Translations under genes and position numbers: made by a program
In this document: positions 1 through 7,421 of the stretch, in pieces
Layout: every line of letters begins with the position of its first letter
Numbering within the stretch: position 1 is the stretch's first letter
The notes under the pieces: model-generated
The model's database searches: none
The model's input: the letters and a program-made list of their open reading frames with translations, nothing else
What the model was told of the DNA's origin: nothing
Origin: DIGJ01 sp036658435
GTDB lineage: Bacteria > Bacillota > Clostridia > Lachnospirales > Lachnospiraceae
Reading direction: 5' to 3'
DNA: 20,332 nt
Assembly: GCA_036658435.1 (NCBI GenBank)
Contig: JAVXEO010000045.1
Location: forward strand, 1-20,332

Positions 1-55
1 AACCGTTGGGGCTAATGTTTTACATATTTTGGGACATTTTCAAAAACGCTTGACA
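1..55. repeat. Possible terminal repeats of a mobile element (left edge)
   Basis: Read on the minus strand from position 55, the sequence starts TGTCAAGCG and has a second TGTC, continuing as TGTCCC, about 19 bases further in (plus-strand GGGACA at 31-36 and TGACA at 51-55). Repeated TGTC blocks facing inward resemble the multiple transposase-binding repeats at the ends of IS21-type elements, which begin with TG. No transposase is visible because the window ends here. The block lies 38 bases beyond the stop codon of the chemotaxis receptor, so it would not interrupt that gene. It could equally be an ordinary AT-rich intergenic stretch. Confidence 0.25.
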
Positions 56-92
56 CTTATTTTCCAATTTTTTTTTATTAAATGAAGAAAAT

Positions 93-2207
93 TTACACAT
101 CCTCCTGAATTTCAAATTTTTCCAATAATTTCTTCAGCTCATTTGCACGTTTTTCTAATTTTCCAGCTGCATTTTCCAAAACAATCGTTGCTTCTTTTTG
201 TGAATTTGCCGTTTGCTGCACATTGGAAGAAGAAACGGAAGTTTGTTCGGAAATAGCAGAAATACTTTCAATGGCTCCTAGTGTTTTCTCTCTTGCCGTT
301 TCCATAGTCAGCGCATTTTGGGTAATGGTGGTTAAAGACTGCATCAATGCTGAAATTTGCAGTTCTACAGTTTCAAAGGCATCGGAGGAATTTATAACAA
401 TATTTTCTTGAGATTTTACAATATTCTCTGCCTCTTTTGCAGCAGAAACCACTTCTTTCGTATTTTGTGCAATTTCCGTTATAATATGCTTTATTTCTTC
501 GGCAAAATGATGGGATTCATCTGCCAGCTTTCTGATTTCTTGTGCAACCACTGAGAATCCTCTTCCTGAATTTCCTGCTCTTGCTGCTTCAATATAGGCA
601 TTTAGAGAGAGTAAATTGGTCTGTTCGGCAATTTCATTGATGGCACCTACAATCTTCTCAATGGAACGTGATTTTTCTTCCAGATGTTCAATGGAGGTAA
701 TAACCTCTCCTGTAATTTGAGTGGTTGCTTTGGAACCGGCTTTTAATTCCTTCATAGAATTTCTTCCATGGGTGACCGCTTTTTTTGTGATGTCCGTTAA
801 GTTTTCAATTTCTGTCGTGCTATGGGTAACAATGGCTATTTTACCGGATAACTCATCCATCTGCTGTAAACAGTCTTCGGAATCTTCGTCTAGAAGCAGG
901 ATGCCCTTTTCAATTTCCGTAATGGAATTTTGAATGACTTTTGCGGTACTAATAAAGGTTTCTGATGAAGTAGATACATTAGAAGCTGCTGAAAACAGCT
1001 CATCCCCAACATCGGTAACATCAGCAATTAAGACTTTCATATGGGAAACCATTTGATTGATTCCAGCTGCAAGTAAACGAAATTCATTTTTTTGATTGTT
1101 TACTACTTGAACCGTAAAATCTCCTTTTTCAACTTTCTTTAATTGATGCAGCATATATTTAATATTTTTTCCTATCATATTTGCAAGGGCGGTTCCTAAA
1201 ATAATAGCAAGGATACTGGTGAATATAACAATAACAAAGGTTAGTTTTTTAATATCCGAAGCCTGTTTTAAAATAGTTTTTTTAGGAATCAGAGAACAAA
1301 TCATAGCATTTCGTTTTCCCATTTTAGCATAGTTGAATAAGTAGGTTTCTCCCCGGTAGCTCACATAAGAAACACCTGAGGGTTCTTCTGATTTCTGTGC
1401 TTTTTTATAAAAATCACTTTCTGAAAAAATCGGTTTTTCACCATCTTTTTTTTGCAGACACAGTTCTGTTCCATCACAGGTAATAAAGCCTACAAAGCTT
1501 TCTTTTCCCGCATCAATAGAAGCTAAGGTCTCTATAACTACAGACTTTTTGATGTCAACAACCATAATTGCTTTTGCATTGTTAAAATGGCGTACCAGTC
1601 TTATACCATAAGAATCTTTTGGTGTATTTAGTAAGGTATCCGTTTCTGCATCCGGTCCCAGAAGATAAAATGCATAGGCATTTTCACCTATAATTTGTCC
1701 CGGCTTTGTTTTCATAAAAGCCGTATACAACCTCTTTTCTTTTGTCTGGGTTGTTACAATGGAGTCCTCTTTATCTGATAAAAAATATAGATTGGAAACC
1801 ATAGCATCTGCAGTCACCTTCTTTCCGAAGGATATAAAGTAACTGTTGTATACCGTTGAATTTTTAATATTGTCCATATGATACAAAGAAGTAAAATAAT
1901 TAATTAATTCCGTTTCGTTTAAATACTCTTTGTAATTCGTCTGCACGGTATCACAGGTTAAAGATAAATATTTTTCCATCATATTCATGGTCTGCCCAAT
2001 GGAATTTTCGTAATTTCTAACAATTCCTTCGGAAGCTTTTTTATAGGAGGTTATCCCCAATAAAATAATGCAGGCTACCGGTAACAAAAAAGAAAGTATC
2101 ATTTTAAATTGAATCCGCTGATAAACAGGCAGTTCTTTTTCTTTTCCTTTTTGTTTTCCTCTTTGTTTCCCTCCAAAATCTTTTTTTATCCCTCTTATTT
2201 TCCTCAA
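93..2207 (-). CDS. Methyl-accepting chemotaxis protein
   Basis: A 704-aa membrane chemoreceptor that would sense an extracellular cue and control CheA through a cytoplasmic coiled coil. A very basic N-terminus (about residues 2-24) precedes TM1 (about 36-52). An extracellular region of about 265 residues follows, of Cache-like size but not assignable by eye. TM2 is at about 321-345, HAMP at about 345-397, and the signalling domain runs to the C-terminus. The hairpin tip is clearly recognisable around residues 525-563 (EIAEQTNLLSLNAYIEAARA, then GRGFSVVAQEIRKLAD). There is no C-terminal CheR/CheB-tethering pentapeptide; it ends FEIQEDV. The start is TTG, chosen because GAGAGG lies 7 bases upstream and the next ATG falls at the edge of TM1. 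It is a lone gene with no che or flagellar neighbours here, so the ligand is unknown. Confidence 0.95.
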   Translation of the reverse strand: MRKIRGIKKDFGGKQRGKQKGKEKELPVYQRIQFKMILSFLLPVACIILLGITSYKKASEGIVRNYENSIGQTMNMMEKYLSLTCDTVQTNYKEYLNETELINYFTSLYHMDNIKNSTVYNSYFISFGKKVTADAMVSNLYFLSDKEDSIVTTQTKEKRLYTAFMKTKPGQIIGENAYAFYLLGPDAETDTLLNTPKDSYGIRLVRHFNNAKAIMVVDIKKSVVIETLASIDAGKESFVGFITCDGTELCLQKKDGEKPIFSESDFYKKAQKSEEPSGVSYVSYRGETYLFNYAKMGKRNAMICSLIPKKTILKQASDIKKLTFVIVIFTSILAIILGTALANMIGKNIKYMLHQLKKVEKGDFTVQVVNNQKNEFRLLAAGINQMVSHMKVLIADVTDVGDELFSAASNVSTSSETFISTAKVIQNSITEIEKGILLLDEDSEDCLQQMDELSGKIAIVTHSTTEIENLTDITKKAVTHGRNSMKELKAGSKATTQITGEVITSIEHLEEKSRSIEKIVGAINEIAEQTNLLSLNAYIEAARAGNSGRGFSVVAQEIRKLADESHHFAEEIKHIITEIAQNTKEVVSAAKEAENIVKSQENIVINSSDAFETVELQISALMQSLTTITQNALTMETAREKTLGAIESISAISEQTSVSSSNVQQTANSQKEATIVLENAAGKLEKRANELKKLLEKFEIQEDV

Positions 2208-2250
2208 AAAAATACCTCTCCCTTCTTGAAATGACCATTTCGAAACTTTA

Positions 2251-2286
2251 CGAAATTATCATATCAAGAAAGAAGGGGTATTGCAA
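2251..2286 (-). promoter_or_regulatory. Sigma-A-type promoter of the chemoreceptor gene
   Basis: On the minus strand a TTGCAA -35 box (2281-2286) is separated by 17 bases from a TATGAT -10 box (2258-2263). The expected transcription start near 2251 gives a leader of about 44 bases before the TTG start at 2207. The spacing does not fit the sigma-D (TAAA-N15-GCCGATAT) pattern of many motility genes. A partly palindromic TTGAAATG/CATTTCGAA block lies just downstream at about 2226-2243 and could be an operator. Confidence 0.6.
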
Positions 2287-2375
2287 TTTAGATTCTTTTA
2301 AAAACATATCAATTTTCTATGATTTCATTTATTTTCTTGAAATTTACACTATAAATATAAGGAAACGAACCTACA

Positions 2376-3023
2376 TTAAAGTTCTTCGTCCTGTTTTACA
2401 TAGTGAATATTTCTTACATCATATTTGTTCTTTTCTAAATCTTTAACTACTTTACCAAAATCCTCCGCATCGATGCGAAGAAAGAACTCCTGGATTCCCA
2501 TAACCTCTGTATCTACACTTACAATATTCTTGATGTTGCCTCCGGCTTTTGCTATACATTCACATATTTTTCCAAATACACCTTTATAATCGTGGCACAA
2601 AATGGTAAGGGTATTATAATCGGAACCAAATAGTTTCTGATAATATTTAAAAATAGCCTGTTGGGTAATAATACCTTCTAAGTTTCCCTTTTCATCCGTA
2701 ACCGGTATAAAACGAACCTTGGAAGCAATAAACAATGCTGCCGCTTCCTCAATACGCAGATTCATATTCACCGTCTCTACCTTACTCTTCATCAAGTCTT
2801 TTACCTTTACCGTAAAAAACTCTTCTCTGGAGCAGGAATACTCCTGAAAGAAGCATTCATAAGTATGCTGCTTAGATAATACTCCAATAAACTTTCGGCC
2901 TTCTATCACGGGCATGGATAATAGATGATTTTTATCAATAATTTCCATTGCCTCTCCCAAAGTATTATCAACGGATATGCACTTTAAGTCTTTAAAAGGC
3001 ATCATTATAACTTTAACGCGCAT
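2376..3023 (-). CDS. CBS-pair and ACT domain protein
   Basis: A 215-aa soluble protein with two N-terminal CBS motifs (about residues 8-58 and 75-128) and a C-terminal ACT-like domain (about 140-212, starting TLTILCHDYKGVFGKICECI). CBS pairs usually bind adenine nucleotides and ACT domains bind amino acids or other small ligands. A ligand-sensing regulatory role is therefore likely, but the target is unknown. The same architecture occurs in AcuB-like proteins. The start at 3023 is preferred to an in-frame ATG 21 bases upstream because GGAGG (3033-3037) sits 9 bases before it. It follows the RNase G-type gene by 46 bases on the same strand and is probably the last gene of that operon. No clear terminator is visible after its stop. 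Confidence 0.85.
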   Translation of the reverse strand: MRVKVIMMPFKDLKCISVDNTLGEAMEIIDKNHLLSMPVIEGRKFIGVLSKQHTYECFFQEYSCSREEFFTVKVKDLMKSKVETVNMNLRIEEAAALFIASKVRFIPVTDEKGNLEGIITQQAIFKYYQKLFGSDYNTLTILCHDYKGVFGKICECIAKAGGNIKNIVSVDTEVMGIQEFFLRIDAEDFGKVVKDLEKNKYDVRNIHYVKQDEEL

Positions 3024-3069
3024 ATTGATGCACCTCCAATACAAGTATATTTGGTAAATTTCTACCTGA

Positions 3070-4266
3070 TTAAATTATACTATTTTTCAACTGCTCATGC
3101 AATGGTTTTCGAACCTTTTTTCTGGTTATTTCCACTAATCCCAAAGCCGTCATGTCAATCAGTGATGTTTTAACCGGATCTTTCTTTAAAAGTGTATTAA
3201 AATAATCTAAAAGTTCTTTTTGACATTCCGGATTCTCCATATCAATAAAATCCACTAAAATAATTCCAGACAAATTACGAAGGCGAATCTGCTTTGCAAT
3301 TTCCTTTGCCGCCTCTGTATTAACCTTTCGAAAGGTTTCCTGTATTTTTGATTTACCCTTGATTGCCTTTCCGGTATTTACATCAATTACCGTCAATGCT
3401 TCTGTGGGTTCAATAACCAAAGTTCCCCCTGATTTCAACCAAACCTGCTTTTGCAGAGCCTTGGAAATTTTAGATTCAATGTTATACAAATGGTTCAATG
3501 AAATAGTTTCATCTTCATAAAATCGAAGTTTTTCTAAATCTTCCGGTTGGTAGCAATTTAAATATTCCTTAATTTCTTCATAAATAGAAGCATCTTCTGT
3601 CACTATTTCTTCCAGAGAATCCGAAAATTCATCTCGTATGGTACATAAAAATCCACTTGGTGCACGATAAATGCAGGAAAATCTAGTTTTGTGAATTCCA
3701 AAATGTGTTACATTTTCATATAAAGCAATCAAAAGTTTGATTTCTTTTTCAATACGTTCCTTAGAAATTCCTTCACAATTGGTTCGAATAATAAATCCAT
3801 ACTCATCATTTTGATAGGCTTCTGTAATTTTTTTTAAACGTTTTCTCTCTTCTTCGGATTGAATTTTACCGGAAACTCCAATCTTTGTTTTTCCATAAGT
3901 TAAAACCACATATTTTCCTGTGAAACTAAAACCGGTAGTAGCATAGGGAGCTTTTGTTTTTACATCTTCCTTTACGATTTGAACTACCAAAGTATCGCCA
4001 ATTCCAACTTTTGGTGTCTTTTTTATAGATGTAAATAAAGGCAGTACACTGTCATCTAGTGGCAGATAACACATACGTCCATCTTGAATTTCTACAAAGG
4101 CAGCATTGATATTTTTCACAATGTTTTTTACTTTTCCCAGGTAAATATTTCCAAGGATGCTTTCCGACTGGAGGTATTCCACATTTTCCTGAACCAGGTT
4201 TTCTTTGTGAAACATAGAAGTAAAAATTTTGTCTTCCTTTTTTGTAATAATTAACTTTTCAGCCAT
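3070..4266 (-). CDS. rng: Ribonuclease G/E family protein lacking the zinc-link tail
   Basis: A 398-aa endoribonuclease of the RNase E/G family, expected to cleave single-stranded RNA in rRNA maturation or mRNA decay. An S1-like domain starts near residue 37 (ILGNIYLGKVKNIV). The catalytic region carries LTVIDVNTGK (Asp295) and ILVDFIDME (Asp339, with Asp342 nearby), matching the family's metal-binding aspartates. The protein stops at TRKKVRKPLHEQLKNSII, just where relatives continue into the CPxC zinc-link that joins subunits. No CPxC is encoded downstream in frame before the next gene, so this looks like a natural short form. The ATG at 4266 has AAAGGTGTGA upstream. A GTG at 4293 overlaps the upstream stop by 4 bases but has no ribosome binding site. 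It follows the DUF2344 gene, a conserved clostridial order. Confidence 0.88.
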   Translation of the reverse strand: MAEKLIITKKEDKIFTSMFHKENLVQENVEYLQSESILGNIYLGKVKNIVKNINAAFVEIQDGRMCYLPLDDSVLPLFTSIKKTPKVGIGDTLVVQIVKEDVKTKAPYATTGFSFTGKYVVLTYGKTKIGVSGKIQSEEERKRLKKITEAYQNDEYGFIIRTNCEGISKERIEKEIKLLIALYENVTHFGIHKTRFSCIYRAPSGFLCTIRDEFSDSLEEIVTEDASIYEEIKEYLNCYQPEDLEKLRFYEDETISLNHLYNIESKISKALQKQVWLKSGGTLVIEPTEALTVIDVNTGKAIKGKSKIQETFRKVNTEAAKEIAKQIRLRNLSGIILVDFIDMENPECQKELLDYFNTLLKKDPVKTSLIDMTALGLVEITRKKVRKPLHEQLKNSII

Positions 4267-4289
4267 AAAATAATCACACCTTTCTAACT

Positions 4290-5078
4290 TCACACTTTAT
4301 TAAGTGCTACTAACTTTCGTTCTTTCCCACTTTCATTTAAATTCACTTCTCCTTTGGAAGCATTTACATCCGTGTACATTTCAATACGATGAATCTGGTA
4401 GGCATAAGGGTTGTATTGAATTTTATTATAACTGCAAAAAGCTTCTATAATCAAATCCGGCTTAATATTATCCACACTTCCACAGGTTAGCTGTAAAAAC
4501 ACTTTATTTCCATTTTCATAAGTTTCTGCGGCTGTAGTTACTATTGGATGTCCAATTTTCTTTTCAAAATCAAAAGAAGTGCAAGCATACGCATAAATAT
4601 AATTTTTTAAATCAATTTCCTGCTCACTTTTTTTTGACTTTTTTGTAATGAGAATTCTATCTTGATTTATAAATTTTTCAAATTCTCCAATAAAGTTTTC
4701 ACAAACGAAATATCCATCTTTTAAGGAAATCAAATAGTCGGCACCTGCCAAAAGTGACATCGCTGTTTTACTTTCATCCGCCTGCTTTGTTACTTCAAGA
4801 ATCTGCAGCTCATCCGACATATTTTGATTTAAAACTTCTTTAATCCATGGTAAACTCACTTCTTTTTCTAACTGCATATCCATATATTCCCCATCACTGG
4901 TGTTTCCTACTCCCAGTGGAGAAGCAAAAGAAATCAACTGATGTGGACTATAGCCCTGTGAATAGGATACACAGATTTCACTTCTTCGAATGGCTTTTTG
5001 AAAATACCGCATAATATCCAAATGCCCTATAAATTTCATTGAACCGGTTTTATAAAATTTTAATCTTACTTTTTCCAT
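4290..5078 (-). CDS. TIGR03936-type DUF2344 protein (radical SAM partner)
   Basis: A 262-aa protein of the DUF2344 family, recognised by its N-terminal pattern: RLKFYKTGSMKFIGHLD, then a basic helix and SYSQGYSPHQLISFASPLGVG (about residues 5-58). The family is found next to, or fused to, the C-terminus of TIGR03960-type radical SAM proteins, and that is the arrangement here: the radical SAM stop lies 18 bases upstream. Its biochemical role is not established. Linkage to RNase G and, in many genomes, to ribosomal genes suggests an RNA- or ribosome-related role, which is inference. The ATG at 5078 has GGGAG a few bases upstream. The C-terminal third is poorly recognisable and ends LVALNKV. Confidence 0.88.
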   Translation of the reverse strand: MEKVRLKFYKTGSMKFIGHLDIMRYFQKAIRRSEICVSYSQGYSPHQLISFASPLGVGNTSDGEYMDMQLEKEVSLPWIKEVLNQNMSDELQILEVTKQADESKTAMSLLAGADYLISLKDGYFVCENFIGEFEKFINQDRILITKKSKKSEQEIDLKNYIYAYACTSFDFEKKIGHPIVTTAAETYENGNKVFLQLTCGSVDNIKPDLIIEAFCSYNKIQYNPYAYQIHRIEMYTDVNASKGEVNLNESGKERKLVALNKV

Positions 5079-5096
5079 AGTACTCCCGTCTTCCGT

Positions 5097-6977
5097 CTAT
5101 ACGGATTCTTTCTTCTCTCTCGTTTCAAAGCAAACGCCACCTCCAAAAGATGCTGCACCGCATCCGGAGCATTGTTGCCTGCAATTTGGTGTCACTTTTT
5201 CTTTTTTTGCATTTTCATATTCTTCCCATAAAAATTCTTTGCTGACACCAATATCAACAAAATCCCAAGGAAGAATTTCATCTTTATCACGTTCACGGGT
5301 GGTATAAAAAGCAATATCTATGTTGTTTTTATTAAAAGCAGTCATCCATTTTTCGTAATCAAAATATTCCGACCAGGCATCAAATACGCAGCCCTCCTCA
5401 TAGGCATCCAAAATAACTTTGCACAGCTTTCGATCTCCCCTTGCAAAGACTCCTTCTAAGGTGGTAACCTCTACTTCATGCCAATTATATTTAATGCTCT
5501 TATAGTTTAACTGTTCTTTCATTTTATTATTTAAAAATCGTTGTTTTTCTAAAAAATAGGTTCCGTCTGCCATTTTTGTCCATTGAAAAGGAGTAAATGG
5601 TTTTGGTACAAAGAAGGAAGTACTAGAAACAATCTGTACTTTTCCATTTCTCTCTTCTTTTGGAATGGTATAATATTCTCTTGCAATTTTATCAGATAGA
5701 ATTGCAATTCCTTCAATATCTTCTTCTGTTTCTGTAGGAAGTCCCAGCATAAAATACAGCTTTACCCGGTTCCATCCACTTTCAAAGGCATCCATTGCGC
5801 CCTTTAAAATTACTTCTTCCGTTAATCCTTTATTAATAACATCACGAAGTCTTTGTGACCCTGCTTCCGGGGCGAAGGTTAAACTGCTTTTTTTCACATC
5901 CTGTACTTTACTCATGACGTCCAAAGCAAAGGCATCAATTCGTAAAGAAGGTAAGGAAATATTAACACCTTTACCTCGAAATTCGTCAATTAGAAAATAG
6001 ACCAGTTCCTGTAACTGTGTATAATCACTGGAGCTTAAAGAACTTAAGGAAATTTCTTCATGACCGGTAGATTTTAGCATCTTGCAGGCAAGGTCTTTTA
6101 AAAATTCAAGACTGCGTTCACGAATGGGTCGATAAAGCATACCGGCCTGACAAAAACGACAACCTCGGATACATCCCCTTTGAATTTCCAGAATAACACG
6201 ATCCTGAGTTACCCGAACAAGAGGAACCAATGGTTTTTCTGGATAAAAGGTATCGCTAAGTTCCATTTCCACTTGCTTTTTTATGCGTTCCTTTGCCTGG
6301 ATGGTATTTTTTTCAAAAGATTGAATGGTTCCATCTGCCTGATAACTTACATCATAAAAGGATGGTACATAAATTCCCTCTATCAAAGCCGCTTGTTCCA
6401 AAAAGTTCTTACGGCTGCCTCCCTGTCTTTTGTTCTCTTTATACGCATCTAAAAGGGCAGCATAAACGGTTTCTCCTTCTCCCATATAAAACAAATCAAA
6501 AAAGTCGGCAATCGGCTCCGGGTTGTAAGCGCAAGGTCCCCCTCCAATTACGATAGGATCCTCTTCTTTTCTCTTGGAAGCATAAAATGGAATTTTAGAT
6601 AAATCTAAAATCTGTAAAATATTGGTATAACACATTTCATATTGCAGGGTAATGCCCAAAAAATCAAAGTTCTTTATGGGTTCCTGTGTTTCCAGTGAAA
6701 AAAGCGGAATATTTTCTTCTCTCATGATTTTATCTAAATCCATCCATGGAGAATATACTCTTTCACAATAAACGTCCTCTCTTTGATTAAACATATCGTA
6801 GAGAATCTGAATGCCAAGATGTGACATTCCAATTTCATATACATCGGGAAAGCACATACAGAAACGAATGGCTACATCCTGTGGATTCTTAACCACCATA
6901 TTTACTTCATTTCCTATATATCTTGCCGGTTTTTCTATTTTTAATAATATTTCATCCGAAAGTGCTAGTTTTCTCAT
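5097..6977 (-). CDS. TIGR03960-type radical SAM protein
   Basis: A 626-aa radical SAM enzyme of unknown reaction. The N-terminal 200 residues resemble the cobalamin-binding-like fold found in front of many radical SAM domains (FPDVYEIGMSHLGIQILYDM near residues 43-62; IVIGGGPCAYNPEPIADFFD near 142-161). The 4Fe-4S/SAM motif is GCIRGCRFCQAG with Cys269, Cys273 and Cys276. A second cysteine cluster lies at the C-terminus (Cys599, Cys603, Cys606, Cys616) and could bind another cluster or zinc. The start at 6977 (MRKLALSDEILL) fits the family boundary. An ATG at 7001 would add eight residues and has AAGAGG only three bases upstream. It lies 41 bases after the small membrane protein gene and is followed by its DUF2344 partner. 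Confidence 0.9.
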   Translation of the reverse strand: MRKLALSDEILLKIEKPARYIGNEVNMVVKNPQDVAIRFCMCFPDVYEIGMSHLGIQILYDMFNQREDVYCERVYSPWMDLDKIMREENIPLFSLETQEPIKNFDFLGITLQYEMCYTNILQILDLSKIPFYASKRKEEDPIVIGGGPCAYNPEPIADFFDLFYMGEGETVYAALLDAYKENKRQGGSRKNFLEQAALIEGIYVPSFYDVSYQADGTIQSFEKNTIQAKERIKKQVEMELSDTFYPEKPLVPLVRVTQDRVILEIQRGCIRGCRFCQAGMLYRPIRERSLEFLKDLACKMLKSTGHEEISLSSLSSSDYTQLQELVYFLIDEFRGKGVNISLPSLRIDAFALDVMSKVQDVKKSSLTFAPEAGSQRLRDVINKGLTEEVILKGAMDAFESGWNRVKLYFMLGLPTETEEDIEGIAILSDKIAREYYTIPKEERNGKVQIVSSTSFFVPKPFTPFQWTKMADGTYFLEKQRFLNNKMKEQLNYKSIKYNWHEVEVTTLEGVFARGDRKLCKVILDAYEEGCVFDAWSEYFDYEKWMTAFNKNNIDIAFYTTRERDKDEILPWDFVDIGVSKEFLWEEYENAKKEKVTPNCRQQCSGCGAASFGGGVCFETREKKESV

Positions 6978-7018
6978 GTATCTTCTTATTCCCTTCTGCA
7001 TGTGCCTCTTAATTTATA

Positions 7019-7246
7019 TTACTTATTTTGAAGCAATCCATCTGCAAATGAATTGTACCATAGGATACATTCATCTTCAAGCCTATATATCTCTTCAAAA
7101 GATTGGATTTTTTCATAAATTTTTGTCTTATGCAGCCAGGAATTGGTTTCTTCGATTTGCCAAAGAGAAAGAAATAATAAAAAAAGTAAAATGGATAGAG
7201 TCATTCGAATACTAAGGCCCCGAAGGTACTCCTTTTTTTTCTCCAT
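7019..7246 (-). CDS. Small single-pass membrane protein, function unknown
   Basis: A 75-aa protein with a short basic N-terminus (MEKKKEYLRG), one hydrophobic segment at about residues 16-33, and a mostly charged tail of about 40 residues with alternating acidic and aromatic positions (KIYEKIQSFEEIYRLEDE), which could be helical. The ATG at 7246 is supported by GCAGG 8 bases upstream. A GTG seven codons earlier has no better site. It is the first gene of the radical SAM/DUF2344/RNase G cluster and on the same strand, so co-transcription is likely. The shape (Nin/Cout, short) resembles DivIC/FtsL-like bitopic proteins, but there is no sequence support for that identity. Not recognised as a named family. 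Confidence 0.65.
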   Translation of the reverse strand: MEKKKEYLRGLSIRMTLSILLFLLFLSLWQIEETNSWLHKTKIYEKIQSFEEIYRLEDECILWYNSFADGLLQNK

Positions 7247-7284
7247 ATAAAAAACCTGCCTTTCCACTAAAATCAGAAGGTGCT

Positions 7285-7325
7285 CTTATACAAATTATAT
7301 TACCATTGTCCTTAAGTATTCATGG
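7285..7325 (-). promoter_or_regulatory. Weak promoter candidate for the radical SAM operon
   Basis: Two overlapping minus-strand -10 candidates lie upstream of the 75-aa gene: TATAAT (7294-7299) and TATAAG (7285-7290). The latter has AGGACA 16 bases upstream (7307-7312). Neither has a good -35 box. The 175-base divergent gap makes a promoter here necessary, but its exact position is uncertain. Confidence 0.35.
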
Positions 7326-7362
7326 CTTTTTTACCATTTCTTTTGTTTTATGAATTAATTTC

Positions 7363-7392
7363 TTGAACTATCCCTACAATTTGTGTTACCAT
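7363..7392 (+). promoter_or_regulatory. Weak promoter candidate for the zinc-ribbon membrane protein
   Basis: On the plus strand TTGAAC (7363-7368) and TACCAT (7387-7392) are 18 bases apart, giving a leader of about 25 bases before AGGAGGG. A better -10 hexamer, TACAAT (7375-7380), has no matching -35 box. One of these probably serves the gene at 7422. Confidence 0.35.
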
Positions 7393-7421
7393 GAGAGAAA
7401 GAAGATTAGGAGGGATTGTAT

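Noticed and set aside
50..81. TTGACA at 50-55 as a plus-strand promoter
   Set aside because: The nearest -10-like sequence, TATTAA at 76-81, is 20 bases away, and it would fire antisense into the chemoreceptor gene with no target.
2251..2300. Sigma-D motility promoter for the chemoreceptor
   Set aside because: TAAA and a GATAT-like element are present but about 18 bases apart instead of 15, while a sigma-A pair with exact 17-base spacing fits the same stretch.
2231..2446. Plus-strand 71-codon ORF in the gap upstream of the chemoreceptor
   Set aside because: It has no ribosome binding site, has no recognisable domain, runs antisense into the CBS-ACT gene and covers the minus-strand promoter.
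6811..7215. Plus-strand 134-codon ORF
   Set aside because: It is antisense to the radical SAM gene start and the 75-aa membrane gene. Both of those have better start sites and family or topology support.
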